64,000 bases of DNA, taken from assembly GCF_003265705.1 (NCBI RefSeq), contig NW_020312788.1, positions 8,323,945-8,387,944 on the forward strand. The letters are read 5' to 3'. This stretch comes from Callorhinus ursinus. Lineage: Eukaryota; Chordata; Mammalia; Carnivora; Otariidae. Positions 47,221 to 59,640 of the stretch are shown in pieces (within the stretch, counting starts at the first letter, position 1; the number at the start of each line of letters is the position of its first letter). The notes beneath the pieces were generated by a model. The model was not told the DNA's origin. It made no database searches and saw nothing but the letters and a program-made list of their open reading frames with translations. The position numbers and the translations under genes were made by a program.

Positions 47221-49484
47221 AGAAAACAAGTGTATTTGTTCTGTAGGCACATTTCAGCTAATGCCTAATGACCAACTAAATTCATTAATTTGGTTAGCAT
47301 ATCAGATTTTGGGGGTGGTGTTCTAAAGGAAGTTTTAGGATATACCTGCTTTATTTCAATAATATCTAAACCTAAAACAAACCATTTGATGAAATTAGAA
47401 CTCCCTATTGAGGAAAGCTCCCTATTGAGTTGAGGAGAGAAATGTCCTTATATAGTCTGCCATCTTGCTTTTGACTCATATTTTATGCCAATCGATGGGC
47501 ATTAACTAAGTGATATATAAAGAATATGATTATGTTGTGCCACTCTCTTGCTTACAGCTTTTAGCTCCAGTTGCTCCTAAAAAATTAGAAAAAATAATTC
47601 ATGCATTCATTATAATTTAAAAAACTATCACATAGAATTACCTAAGAGAAATACTTGTTATTCATGTATTCAACTATATGCTTATAATCTAGACTTTGCT
47701 ATCTTGTCAACAAGTGGAAATGCCTGTTTATGATCCAAACTAATGTTTTGTTTCATTTTTATGGCAGTATGGAGATAAAACCACAATATGGAAATGAAAC
47801 AAAATAAATAATTACTCTCCTCCAAGTAATTATGTGGTTTAGGTAAAATAACTGGCATTGATTATGTGCCCTCTGATTAAATCAAGTGAACTTAATCTGT
47901 ACTAACTAAACTACTTCCTGAAAAAATGATAGATACTTTGGAGATATAACAGCATGCATAAATATTTCCAACCCTACAATTAGGAAGAGTAAAATACATT
48001 TTTCATGTGAATTTCCTTGAATCACAAGAATCAGTTTCAGGCAAGTATTGCTAACTCTCTTCTTAATCAACTATTCATTTACTCAGATTAGGCTCAAGTC
48101 TTTTTTCTGTGGAAGATCCAACCAAAACAGCTTATCTATCTTACTGAGAATTATTGTCTTGCATACATCCCAATTCAGGCTCACTAGAGATCTCCCCAAC
48201 TCTCATCCCCCTAAATAGAGAAAAACAAGGAACCACTCCTTTCTCTGTGACATTCTCTTACTTGGAATATATATGGTAAACAAGGACCATACTAACCAAG
48301 AGACAAAGATAAGATGGAAAAGAAAGCAAATGACCAAGGAGATAAGTTGTTTTAAAATGCTGAACCTGAATCTGGCCAAAATCTACTTCAAAAATGATTA
48401 AGTGGTTTATAGAAGTAACAGTTTGTAAAGTGGGGGGAGCTGGATTTGTTGGTTGAATTCAGTTGAATCAAACACTTTAAACTGTTCATTTTTTACCACC
48501 TGCTCGGGATAGAGCAGTTCCAGTGTCTTAAACATTCGCTACCTTCTCTCTACGGTTTTGACACATGCCCAAAGATCAAAATACAGACCATGTATCATGA
48601 TTTGACTTTCTGTACAGAATATAGCACTTTTTTAGAATTACTAGAAACTGAATACAAATATAAAAGGAAAGAGAAGATACTCAAAAATCTTATGTTAAGT
48701 CATAAAGATTAAGCCAGGAACCACTTAAAAGGGTACACAACCTAAGTACGGAAATGTATAGCAAGGAATGTTAGAGCAGTTTCTTTCTTCTCACAGATGA
48801 AAGAAAAATGTGTATCCTGTTTTTTTCTACAAAAATAAAATTCTATCCTCATATTCTAAGTCAGGGGTATCTATTTTTCATCTAGAAATACTGTAGAAAT
48901 ACTGTAAAAATGAATTCTAATAGATTAAAAAATTGTATACAAATAAATAAGGAAATTATGAGTTCCTTAGAACAATCTATCATTCTTTAGCAAAACCAAA
49001 GTATTCAAAATAATCTTAAGATTTATAACAGATTTTTATATTAATAGGCTAAGTTTGAGGCTGAGAGGCAGAGATGTCACAATTTAAAAATTTAAAAATT
49101 GACCTTTTAACTCCAGTTCCAGAAAACATATCTGTGGTAACCCTATGACATACATCCTTATTATATTACAAAGAAAACGTTTATTCTAGAGGCATTTTTA
49201 TCTCTAATCGATACTCCAGATCATAGGCTGATAGTGTAAACAATCTGAGTTTATATTTTAATTTAGAATCCATGGTGAATTAGGAGACTTTTCTTCTCCA
49301 GATTTGTCATCAAAACTATAAAATTTACAGCAATATTGGCTTATTTTTTTTCCCTGTGGGCCAGTGGTAAATCCTTACAACTGGATTGAGATAATAAAAA
49401 CATCTACATACTTGAGGTTCTCACAAGATGTAATAAAGCCAAAGTGCAATCTTCCCCCATAACTTTGTTTTTTATCCAATCCAG

Positions 49485-49684
49485 CACTAATGTATGCAAG
49501 CATTTTTGGGAATGTATCTGCAATTATCCAAAGACTATACTCGGGAACTGCCAGGTACCACATGCAGATGCTTCGAGTAAAAGAGTTCATCCGCTTTCAC
49601 CAAATTCCCAACCCTCTGAGGCAACGGCTTGAGGAATATTTCCAGCACGCATGGACATACACCAATGGCATTGACATGAACATG
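49485..49684 (+). CDS. KCNH7: KCNH7 exon (HERG exon 8 equivalent): S6 and C-linker
   Basis: Acceptor tttatccaatccag; the first two bases (ca) complete a serine codon begun by the T of the previous exon, then 66 codons from [15 protein letters not shown] to GIDMNM; donor catg|gtatgt, phase 0. The 200-bp length equals that of HERG exon 8. Residues LMYASIFGN hold the S6 aromatics (HERG Y652 and F656 equivalents) that line the inner cavity and bind blockers; the rest (RLYSGTARY to [13 protein letters not shown]) is the C-linker joining the pore to the cyclic-nucleotide-binding-homology domain, whose exons lie downstream outside the window. The open frame that runs on past the donor is intronic. 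Confidence 0.97.
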
Positions 49685-49768
49685 GTATGTATTCCTGTTT
49701 TCCACAATGGAAGTACCTCAGGCATTATAGCTACAGTCCAATGGGAAAACCAGTCTCACCAGCTTTGA
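49685..49768 (+). other. KCNH7: Read-through frame after the S6 exon (intron retention tail)
   Basis: If the gtatgt donor is not used, the exon frame continues for 27 codons (starting [13 protein letters not shown]) to a stop at 49766-49768. The product would end just after the C-linker and lack the cyclic-nucleotide-binding-homology domain and C-terminus. An AATAAA hexamer occurs at 50719-50724. No transcript evidence is available; a shorter KCNH7 isoform is annotated in human as I recall, but I cannot confirm it uses this mechanism. Confidence 0.2.
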
Positions 49769-50509
49769 ACCCCTTGCTTTTGTTTTCCTCTCAGATGTTT
49801 ATTTTCTCCCCTGGAGATAGTCTCTCATTCTCAATTCATGGCATTGCATGATGCTATATCTAGTTATATTGTGTGGCAAAGGCATTATAACATGATGCAA
49901 ACTGATATAACTGTGTGTAGTAAATTCCCACTTCCAATTAGAGAGAATATTGCTAACATGGGATTTGGGCTTTCACCACATGTCCTAGCTGCCAGCACCC
50001 CAAAAAATAGTTGGACCCATGTGCATTAAGATTTGACAAGTAAACAACAACAACCACTATGATATCCCCAAACAGAAATCCAAAGTTAACATTCCTTAAA
50101 AAAAAAAAAATAGAAAAATAGGACACTGAAGATTTGTAGGAGAGGTTAGGGAGCTTAAGCATGCTGTAAACATTCTATCATAGGAAGTTTCATGTTTCTG
50201 TTAAGGACAAATTTTTCTATATTTACAACAATTAGCTATGTGCCCTTTTACTGTACCTGGTTTAATGCATCTTTCCTTTCAAAGGGGATATGTGGAATTC
50301 TTCTTAACTTTTAAGCAAATTCAACATCAACAATCACTTTTAATAATTCTTCCCACCTCTATCAATTCTTTAAAAATCAACCTAATTAATAACATGACCA
50401 TGATCTAAAGAGCACTTTTTTTTATTAGGTGAATTGCACACATTCTTTTCACCTGTTTGGCTATAGAGACTGATTCTTAAAGATAAATTATGTGACACAT
50501 CCAAATTCT

Positions 50510-50810
50510 GTGGCATATCACAGACCTATTAAGAAAGATTAAAAATATGATGCTCTCCCATCTATCAACTCCTCCACCAGGCAAAGGCCCTGTTTCTAAG
50601 CATTCTTCAGAACATAAAACTACTCACATTTAATGACATGAACAGCATAATACAATTTTTGCATAAGTGAGCCAATGCAATTTAGATTGACATTTTTATA
50701 TTTGACCCATAATATTTTAATAAAAAAGCAAAGGTTCAAAATTAGAAGTCAAAGGACAGAAAGCATTGCAAATATTGCCCAATTTGAAAGCCATATAAGG
50801 ATGTTTATCA
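50510..50810. repeat. Unassigned repeat pair, copy A
   Basis: Shares ordered text with 54565-54845: attaaaaatatgatgctc, ccctgtttctaagcattctt, 'cagaacataaaac', ttttgcataagtgagcc, 'cccataatattttaataaaaaagca', aggttcaaaattagaagtca. Roughly three quarters identical by eye, same orientation, 4 kb apart. Either an unrecognised interspersed family or an old local duplication. Confidence 0.7.
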
Positions 50811-53147
50811 AAGCTGTGTGTGATTTATTGGACTGAGAAGTAAGGACATGCCATTATAAAAATTTTAATTTGGAAAGCACATTTCATATAAAAGCATAAC
50901 TGAATTCCATGTGTTATTTCTAATTATCCCAAAGTTATTGTGAAAATTCATTTGGTAAATTGCTATCACTAAGATAACACTTTAATCTCATAAGAAAGCA
51001 CCTACAAATGAATCATTATATGTATTTCCATCTGTATTATTGTTGAACAAAGATATCAGCATTCAGAAACTATTGGGGATTCTCTAATGCTGGGTTGGCT
51101 GAAGCAGTGTCAAGAATTTTTAATCAAAACACGTGTCACTCAATTTTGTTGTTCCATACTGCCAGATTATTTCAATAACATTAATCAACAATTATTTATT
51201 GTACATCCCCTCTCCATATAACTAGTTTTGTGACCATTTTTGTGATAAAGTCTATTTTTTGACAACTATTTACCTTTCATTGTTTGACTCTATTACCTAT
51301 GAATATGGTTTATATACCACTTGCCTATTTACAATGTACTTATGAAAGATTTATCTCTTTCCTGTCTGCTTCACACCTTAATACATGGAATCACAACACC
51401 CACCGGTAAGAACAGGAGGTATTTATATCCAATTTAATTCTCGTGTAAATTGTGGAGAACACCCTTGTTATCTGTCAGGTTTAGAGCTTGTTAAGTGATT
51501 TCCAATGTTAGTTCTGATCTTTATTGCATGATGTAGCAGAGGAAATACAAAGCAAGGAACTGGGGAAGATAAACTGGAAGAGGCCAAGTACAGAACAGAA
51601 ATCCTTAACTTTAACAACAACTTGACCTCTAGTAATATTTATGTACAGTCTCCCCCTCCCCACAAAAAGGCACTTATCTGCTCTTTCCTCCAATCTGGTA
51701 AAGGTTATGGGTATACGGTTTGCATTAGATAATTGTCATAAAGAAAATGTCATTCTCTTTCATCATCCTCTATTTTCATGATGTAGGTGCTTTTCTTTCC
51801 TCCCATCTGCATGCCTGTATTACATGATCCTGGAGTGTGTGAGCTCTAAACCATGTGCCACTGAGTCTTGCATGTGGTTTTGAGAGCTTGACTTTGCACG
51901 AACTTCTTGTTTGTACACAGTGTCTACATTTCTCATCTTGTGACTACAAAGTGAGTAAAAAATCAAAGTGCAAGATAACTGAAAACTCAGCAAATGGAAG
52001 ATGCTTGTTTATTAAGCACAATGTATGAAACAAAGAGAAAAGTAACGGTACTCTTAGACTATTGAGAGATTTAAAAAAAAAAAAGAAGAAGAAATCAAAG
52101 TGGATTTTTTTACCTCCCAAACCACATTGTTATAATCCCCGTGTCTTTTTAATTTATTGTTAACTAAATAATAATTTAGTAATAATTTAAGGTGATTTAA
52201 ATTTATTTGTTGTGATACATAAAAGTACATCAAACTGTTGTATTTTACATCAGCATTTCATATTATTTTGTTTAAGTATAACCTTAAATATAATTTCTCA
52301 TGAAACATTTCAGGTCATTTTTCTTTTACTTTCAACCATATCAAAATTGGGTACAAGTTTTCCAATCACACTGTATTAATTGACTCAAAATTATTTTTCA
52401 TAACCCCAAACATTTGATTCCTTGATAGATCTCAAAACATAGAAAAGAATCTACCTAAAATGTGCAATCATATTTCTTATTTCCTGGATCTTTTGCTTTT
52501 TTTGAAATAGCCATTGCCAGAATGGTCCAGAACCAAAAACATTCAGGGGACATTTATGGGCTCCCTTTCAATGGAATGAAATGGTTCAGAATACAAAAGG
52601 AAAAGGGTCAGGAGAATGAAGTTAGAGAAAGGAAAGTGTTCTTTTGTGTCTGATGTCAGGCTTAAGAATAGTGAAAATTGTCTAAAAAATATCTATAGGT
52701 CAATTCTGGTAAATTGTTCCCTTCTTCTCCTCCAAATTTGACTAGTTAGGGGAAGAGGAGATACTTTCTCAGATTAAGACTGAAGGTATCTCAAGAAATT
52801 TCCTCCAATCAAAGCTGTCTTCTGACCCAGTCTGAAACTTTCTGACATTTTCCAACATTGATTTTAGTTACAACATGGGCAAGAACTGAAAATCATCTTC
52901 CATGTCAGTGTAGAGGCAAGTTTCTTCATGTCACATACAAGAGCCTGGCTTGAATAAAGAATCCCAATAACTATGCTCTATACATCATTTCAGATGGAGA
53001 GAGATAAATCATTTATGACAGAAACTACTTCAGAATTTAAAAATATATCGACATGGAAGAAAAAATTTTATGAACACTAGTGAAGAATTTTATTTCTTAC
53101 CTTAAAAATGTCCCACCAATAATGCCTAATAATATAAAACAAATTAG

Positions 53148-53236
53148 GAATAGGAATTCAGAAGACCTAAACATTAGCTCTTCAATTTGCCACTAATCTT
53201 GGACAAGTCACTTAACCTCTCTGCAATTTCATTACA
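53148..53236 (+). repeat. MIR core fragment, sense
   Basis: 'ggaattcagaagacctaaacatt', gccactaatcttggacaagt and cacttaacctctctgcaatt match the MIR core region. Short and truncated. Confidence 0.65.
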
Positions 53237-54141
53237 CTTGTCATTGTCAAATGTGTTTAAAGCACCAGAACTCAAATATGCTAAATGTATAGAACAATTA
53301 TTATGGGAGTTTTTCCGCTTGAGGATGGAGACTCTAACCTATCTGCTGCCTGTTCTTTTGCTTTCTGAGCGGGCATCTAGTTTTCTTTGATGATGAATTG
53401 TTGATGGCAGAGAACAGAAGGGGATCATTTCCTGTAAAAACTAGAACAGGAATAGAGGATCATATGTGGGGAAGCACAAGGAAGAATTAAGGCAGGTAGT
53501 CCAGAAACAACTTTGTTTAATTTATTTTAGGAAGAAAAGGAAAACTGACACTTTTTTTTTATCCTGAGGCATTAGTGGAGAAAATTTTGAAAAGCAGACA
53601 TAGAAAGGAATTGGAATAAGAACGTAGGAAGAGGGATGAATGTTTCAGCAGAGTAGATAGACAAGTTTTCCTTAAAGACAGGCAAGAATGAAAAGAGAAA
53701 GGGTAAAGGCACTGGCTTTGAGGAGTAAAGGAGAAAACTCAATGGACTAGCACTACATGGTCCAGTCTTCTTAGTTAAGCAGAGAGTAGATTAAGTCCTC
53801 AAAAGGGAGGAGGTATAAAATAAGAGAAGAGTTAAAGAGGGGGAGAATTTTTATAGATTTCAATCAAAAGTCAACCTCATAGGCTAAAAATGCTTAGAAC
53901 TACAGTGGGATTCTCAGTGACAAAGCATTCATTTATAATGCCCCCAACAAACAAAGCCAATCAAAATGGAAATGAAATTAATAAATAATGGCATATTGTT
54001 TAATAGAAATTCTTACGCTTTGGAGTTGATGTGATGTCTAAGAAGCATCTTAGTGAAAATCTGATTTCCTTTCCTTCCAAGTCTCTTTTACAGCTCCTCT
54101 GCTACCCATCAGAGTACCCTTTGCTAACTCTACTGACCTTA

Positions 54142-54216
54142 ACTACTAGCTACTACCTACCTACTACTACTACTACTTACTACTAGCTACTATCTACTTA
54201 AATACTAACTACTAAC
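54142..54216. repeat. (CTA)n-rich microsatellite
   Basis: actactagctactacctacc, then ctactactactactacttac and further ctac/taac units. Imperfect trinucleotide/tetranucleotide repeat. Confidence 0.9.
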
Positions 54217-54564
54217 ATTGATTATATCTGCATTCTCAATCTAACTCTATGCCAATGAAAATTTTGTTGTACCCAGTCTCTACACTTACCGAAATGACTT
54301 CATCTATGCCAGACCTTTATATTCAAATCTCCTCCACTCACAGACTGTTTTGATACACCATAGTGAAAGGCAATGATGAGTTCTTTCAGTCAGCAACTCA
54401 TATAAAAACAATCATTATGACATTAAACCTCATTGGAAATGTAAAGCAAACTATGCAAAATAGCGTGGCTTGTCTGCACCATATTGTTTTTATCCCTCCT
54501 TAACTTTTCCTAATGATCCTTTATATAGTCAGGTTGATAAATAGAGTCAATGAAAAACCTTTGA

Positions 54565-54845
54565 TTCGTTAGTCATAAAGCTTAATAAAATGATTAAAAA
54601 TATGGTGCCCACATATTTGTTCCTCTAGTGTCAAGGATTCTGTTTCTAAGAATTCTTCAGAAAATAAAATCAGTTACATTGAAAGATATCAATAGCACAA
54701 CAAAATTTTTACATGGGTGAGCCTGTATAATTTGTATTGATTATTTTTTGTTTGACCAGTAATATTTTAACAAAAAAGCATAGGTTCAAAATCAGCAGTC
54801 AATGTGCAAAATGCATTGAAAATACTGCCAAACTTTGAAAGACAT
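54565..54845. repeat. Unassigned repeat pair, copy B
   Basis: Counterpart of copy A: attaaaaatatggtgccc, tctgtttctaagaattcttc, 'cagaaaataaaatcagttaca', tttttacatgggtgagcc, 'ccagtaatattttaacaaaaaagca', aggttcaaaatcagcagtca, 'actttgaaagacatg'. Similarity fades after about 54845. Confidence 0.7.
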
Positions 54846-56257
54846 GCTGCTTCTCTACACAGCCTAGAAAATAAATTCACACATTTCAAGATAGGGCATG
54901 GAGACTGGTAAAAACCTGCATTTAAATGATAATGATCCGTAGGACTGGTGACATCTTTTGGTTTTCTGCAAAGAAATACCTGTTTAGCTTTAGGAGTTGA
55001 ATTAAAATAGTCGTCTACAATGTACTTTAAAAGATATTTTCATAGACATGTTGATTAGTTAACAGGAACTGCCTGGTTCTACAGAAATTATGTAGGTAAT
55101 AAAATTTTGCACTAGCAAGAAATCTGCTAGCACATATACTTGCCCACTGTAGACAGTACCTGAACAACAGGTGCTTAAGAAAGGACAAGGCACATGTCCT
55201 TCCTATTTTTCACCAACCCATTCACTCTAAAGTCTCAAAAATACCACAGAGAACAATAAATGCCATCTGGAGCCCCCCTGACATGAACAATATCAAGCTT
55301 AAGACAGGCATCTGGTATTTTCGGGTCGCAAATGATATGTGCTCAGTCATGTTTCACAAATGATTATGGTGACTTCATCCTGGTCTCCAACCATTATCAA
55401 GAAGGACTTACTTACAGCTGGCACCATGCTGCGTCTGTGTGAAGGGAGTTCTTAACAGTAGGATTTTATCTCCCGTAGGTCCTGAGCCAAGAGAAATGAC
55501 AGCATGGCCTCAGGCTTTACACATGAAAAATGTGTAATGAGGCAATGAACATACTACAGTTTCTCCATTCATTAATAATGTTCCTCTTCCAGTAACAGGA
55601 TAGTGGAAATGGTGTCTCAAATTATTTTTTAACTCTTTAAAATAATGGTACTATTCAAACAGGACTCTAGAGGGCATTTTCTCATGCTGGAGAATTGTGA
55701 TGTGTTTTCAAGTACTTTCTTTGGCGTTGTAGAAACGTGGGAGTAATTCAAACTCAATTCAATTTTAAGAGCACTTAATATTCCACACAGGTTTAACCAA
55801 TAATAAAAATACAGAGAGTCATCAAAACTCAGTTTTAAAATACTCTTTGTAAATATGACTTTAAGTCCCTTTTAATTCAGATATTAGAGTAATTCAGCAT
55901 TTATCAAACCAAATGAAATCAAGCCATTCACAATTTCTCCCTAAATAAAAATCCAATATTTTCTTTAATGGAAGAATTACCTGAGATATTATAGGGGCCT
56001 GGATATCTATATCAAAATGGATATGTCAATATTCCACCCAATATGTCAGAGGTTTTGAAATCATTTTTTAAGGGTGAAAATAAGCAAAAGTAAGTTCATC
56101 CATGCCAATTGCTCTTACAGGCTTAAGGCCACATTATTCAGGGTATTTACATATATCTTAAGTGTTTTTCTTTGTTTAAACATTTTGCTACCCATGGGGA
56201 TGAGTGTGAATGGAAAAAATAAATAATCATTGCCTCTTTTGTAGCAGATATTTCTAA

Positions 56258-56283
56258 AACAAAAAACAAAACAAAACAAAAAC
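56258..56283. repeat. (AAAAC)n microsatellite
   Basis: Five to six acaaa/aaaac units following 'ttctaaaac'. Simple repeat. Confidence 0.9.
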
Positions 56284-56849
56284 CTTCTTTTTTTGTTTGC
56301 ATCTTGGGCTCCTGTTGGGCAGGTGGGCCACCCCCCACAGAAGTCTACACTCAATTTAAGAATGATAAGAATCTTCCTTATTCAGGGCACAGTAACCCAG
56401 ATGGTATGTTTTAATGCTCTGGAGCTATGTTAGTTCATTTTTTTCCACTCCACTGATAATTGTCTCAGATCGGTATGCTCTATAACACACACAGAACTGA
56501 AAGATACCAGTAGCTAGAAACATCTACCAGAGTGGGGAGATAAGTCAAAGACTCACTCCACATAAGTATAATTATTGTATTTGAATCATGGAGTTCCATT
56601 TCTAGCCCTCACTTGTTCTAACTGTGAATCACTATGTGCGGATGCCCAGAAATTGGGGCATTAGTCGTGTTTTCTAAGATGGGGGCTTTAGCCCAGAATC
56701 TAACTCTAATTTTGTCTGCTCTATCTATGACCAGTGCTTAATATTGAATAGCAGACACCAAGTAGTGAGGTCAGAGCATTATAATAAAGCAGGTATGGTT
56801 AATCAGGATATTTCCTCTATAAATTACCTATATATAGTAGCATTTTTGC

Positions 56850-57500
56850 ATAGTTTTTGGTTGCCTTTTTCTTATTTTATAAGAAATCTTCATGAATTAC
56901 AGATACTAACGTTTTATTTGTCATCTATTTTGCAGTTTGTTTCCAATATCTTGTCAATGTGTTGGTTTTGTTAAAAATATCTTTTGGATTTAAAAGTTGT
57001 GTTTTGTTTTGTTTTGTTTTGTTTTGTTTTAGTATGGTCCAGTTAGTCAACTTTTCTTATATAGTTCAGAGATCTTGTCCTGATTTTCAAAGGTCCTGCT
57101 AAACCTATGGATTATACAAGTAGTTTCCTGGATTTTCTTATAAATTCTGTTGTGTAATTAGAAAGAAAATTCTGTGTTCTGTTTGAAATTTAGTCTTGTA
57201 AATTATTTTCTTTACATGAATAGAAGGTAGTAGTGGTAGAATATAAATAAGTTGTTCTTTTTCTATTGATCTGAAATACCACCTTATTTATACATTAAAT
57301 TGTCAGATATAATTGGTGTACATACCTTTACTGTCAAATGGTCTCTATTAGTTCATTCCTATGGCAACAGAATAATGATTTATACTTAGTGACTTTATAC
57401 CATGCTTTAATATCTGACAAAGTAGGTCAACCCTAACTAATCTTGTCTTTCTTATTTCCCTAGCTACTTGAGATTACTTATTCTTCCAGATAAGATATAT
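56850..57500 (-). mobile_element. Old L1 3' part, antisense
   Basis: Degraded text in reversed L1 order: 'gcagtttgtttccaatatcttgtcaatgtgttgg', 'tagtatggtccagttagtcaacttttctta', 'ttctattgatctgaaatacca', 'taatatctgacaaagtaggtcaaccctaactaatc'. It contains a (GTTTT)n run at 57001-57030. Probably one insertion with the antisense ORF2 text at 58.5-59.6 kb. Family and ends uncertain. Confidence 0.5.
57001..57030. repeat. (GTTTT)n microsatellite, 6 units
   Basis: Six perfect gtttt units within the antisense L1 fragment. Confidence 0.97.
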
Positions 57501-58084
57501 GACTATTTTTATTCAATTACAACAAACTCCATGTTGGCTTTTGAGATAACCCAAAGATCAGATTGTCAGCTCTGGCTAACGAGAGTCAGAAATTGTAACC
57601 AACATAAAGATTTACCAACAATTTCAAGAATGTATATAATCGTGGGGCATAAGCAAAACATGGAGATCCTTCCTTATCATATTAGTATGTGTTCTGGCTC
57701 AGTGTAACATAGGAGGTCCTTAAACAGTGTATATAATGGCATAACACTTAAGCAAAATGAAACTCTTCTGGTCATTAAACTTCCACACTTTATAGTCTGG
57801 AAGTTACATAGCCTACATGACATTTTCCAAGAAGTCATGTCCTATAATCTATTGGTGAAAGGTTTGTTTACCATAAGTAATTTAGATTACATACATCCTG
57901 CTAAAAACACTCCATAGATAAGTACCCCACACCCTTAGTGTATATGCCAGGAGCAGGTCACTACTGTTTTGTCATTGGCTGGTCACCTTTCTTTCCAGGT
58001 GTTCCTCAGGAAAGAGAGAGAATAGATGGTCGTAAGCCTGTTGTAATTCCTTTCCTTCCTATGAATTTTACATTAATTTTTACA

Positions 58085-58264
58085 TAACTTTGAAATTCAA
58101 ATATTAAGTGATCACCCATGCTGCACATTAAAATCATCTGAAATGCATTAAACAAATTTCAGATCCTCTGTACAACAATTAAATCAGAATTGCTTAGAGT
58201 GAAGTTTAAGCATCAGTATTTTTATAAGTCTATTCTAATATGTAGCCAAGATTGAGAACCACTG
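58085..58264. mobile_element. MER5A-like hAT DNA transposon fragment
   Basis: 'atgctgcacattaaaatcatctgaaatgcattaaa', 'ttaaatcagaattgcttagagtgaagtttaagcatcagtatttttataag' and the terminal-inverted-repeat end gattgagaaccactgg are the MER5A pattern. It lies between two parts of the antisense old L1 region. Confidence 0.8.
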
Positions 58265-58499
58265 GTTTAGATCTTTAAAAATATAATCTCCTTCAATAAA
58301 ATGTCATAATTTTCTTCTTAGAAATTCTTATATTTAATATTACATTTATTTTTAATTTTATACAGCATAGTCAGTTGAACAAATGAAACACATTACACAT
58401 TTCCATTTTTACCAGCTTATAGATAATAAGGAGTGAAACTATCTTCTTTACAGCCACCTTAACAAATTCCCCATCTTGTTTTGTTAGGTTTTTTTCTTA

Positions 58500-59640
58500 G
58501 TTTAATATAATTTGGTTTAGTTTGGGGTTTGGAGGGATTTCCTTGAGGATTTACTCTTGGATGTTCTAGATATGCATTTGTATCAATGGCATCAAAAAGA
58601 AATAGATTCAGTCTCTCTTTTCAAATATTATGATTTCTAGTTTACTAGATCCTCCAAAACAATTTTGAATAGTAATAGCTGACTTCAATAAAAGTAACTT
58701 CACAATTAAGACTAATACTTTTAAAATGTCTTTGCATTTCTGAAATCAATCCTACTTGGTCATAGAGTTTCTGATTCTTTGTTGATTTTGTTGGTTAGTA
58801 AATTATTTAGAATTTTGCATCTATTTTTTAATGATATTGGTATACATTATATACTCTTAAACTGTTAGAAAGAAATCATCTGTAAAACCATATGGTCCTG
58901 GAGGTTTTCATAGTAAGTCTTTAATCACCATTCCAACTCTACTGTGGTAATTATGTATTCTATTTCTTCCTTGGTCAATATTGGTAATGTATGTTTTGTG
59001 AAAAATTCATCCATTTCATCTAGGCTTTCAAAGTAGTAAAATTGCATGTAGGATTCTCTTCTAACTCACTTAGTATTTTCTGTATCAGTAGGTACATCTG
59101 CCTTCTCATTCCTAAACTTATGTGTTTTTGTTCTCTCTCCTTTCCTTTAGCAGGCTTTTGAAAGATTTATAAATTCCACTGGATTTTGTTCAAGGAACTA
59201 GACTTGCATGAATTATTTAGACTTGCTACTATTCTTTTTATTTCCAGCGTCTGCCTTCATTAATTCCCCCTTTTTTTATTTCTGTGGGTTGTCTTATTAT
59301 TTTTAACATTGTATTAAAGTCTTTCATTGTTTGAATCTTTCTTCTGTAATAATGAAGGTGTTAAAACCATACATTCTCCTTTCAGTGCAAGCTTTTCTGT
59401 GGTTTCATGGGTTTTGATATGACACATTCTCATTTTATTGCTTTTTACATTAGTTCTTCTTTGATCCAAATGTTATCATAGAGCGCGGTTCTTAGTTTCC
59501 ATGAACTTCTGATTTTCTGGTCACTTTTTAATATTTTTCTAATTTTTTTGATTAAAGTCAGGGTTAATGGACTATATAACATTTCTACTTTTATAAATGT
59601 TTAAGCATCTACACTTAATGTAGAAGCAATCTGTAGTTGC
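58500..59640 (-). mobile_element. Old L1 ORF2 region, antisense
   Basis: Reverse complement of L1 ORF2 (reverse transcriptase side): 'tcctacttggtcatagagtttctgatt', 'attcatccatttcatctaggctttcaaagtag', 'tccttt..agcaggcttttgaaagatttataaattccac', 'tctttgatccaaatgttatcatagagcg..gttcttagtttccatgaa'. Frames are broken throughout. Confidence 0.7.

Larger units (their letters stand above)
38875..49484 (+). other. KCNH7: KCNH7 intron between pore and S6 exons (10,610 bp)
   Basis: Complete phase-1 intron (gtaagt donor, atccaatccag acceptor). Contents: an AT/GATA-rich tract, a 270-bp direct duplication, four SINEs, and a large nested L1 block (42.1-46.9 kb). No further exon recognised. Nothing identifiable in about 38900-39200, 41460-42100 and 47240-49480, which are AT-rich. 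Confidence 0.95.
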
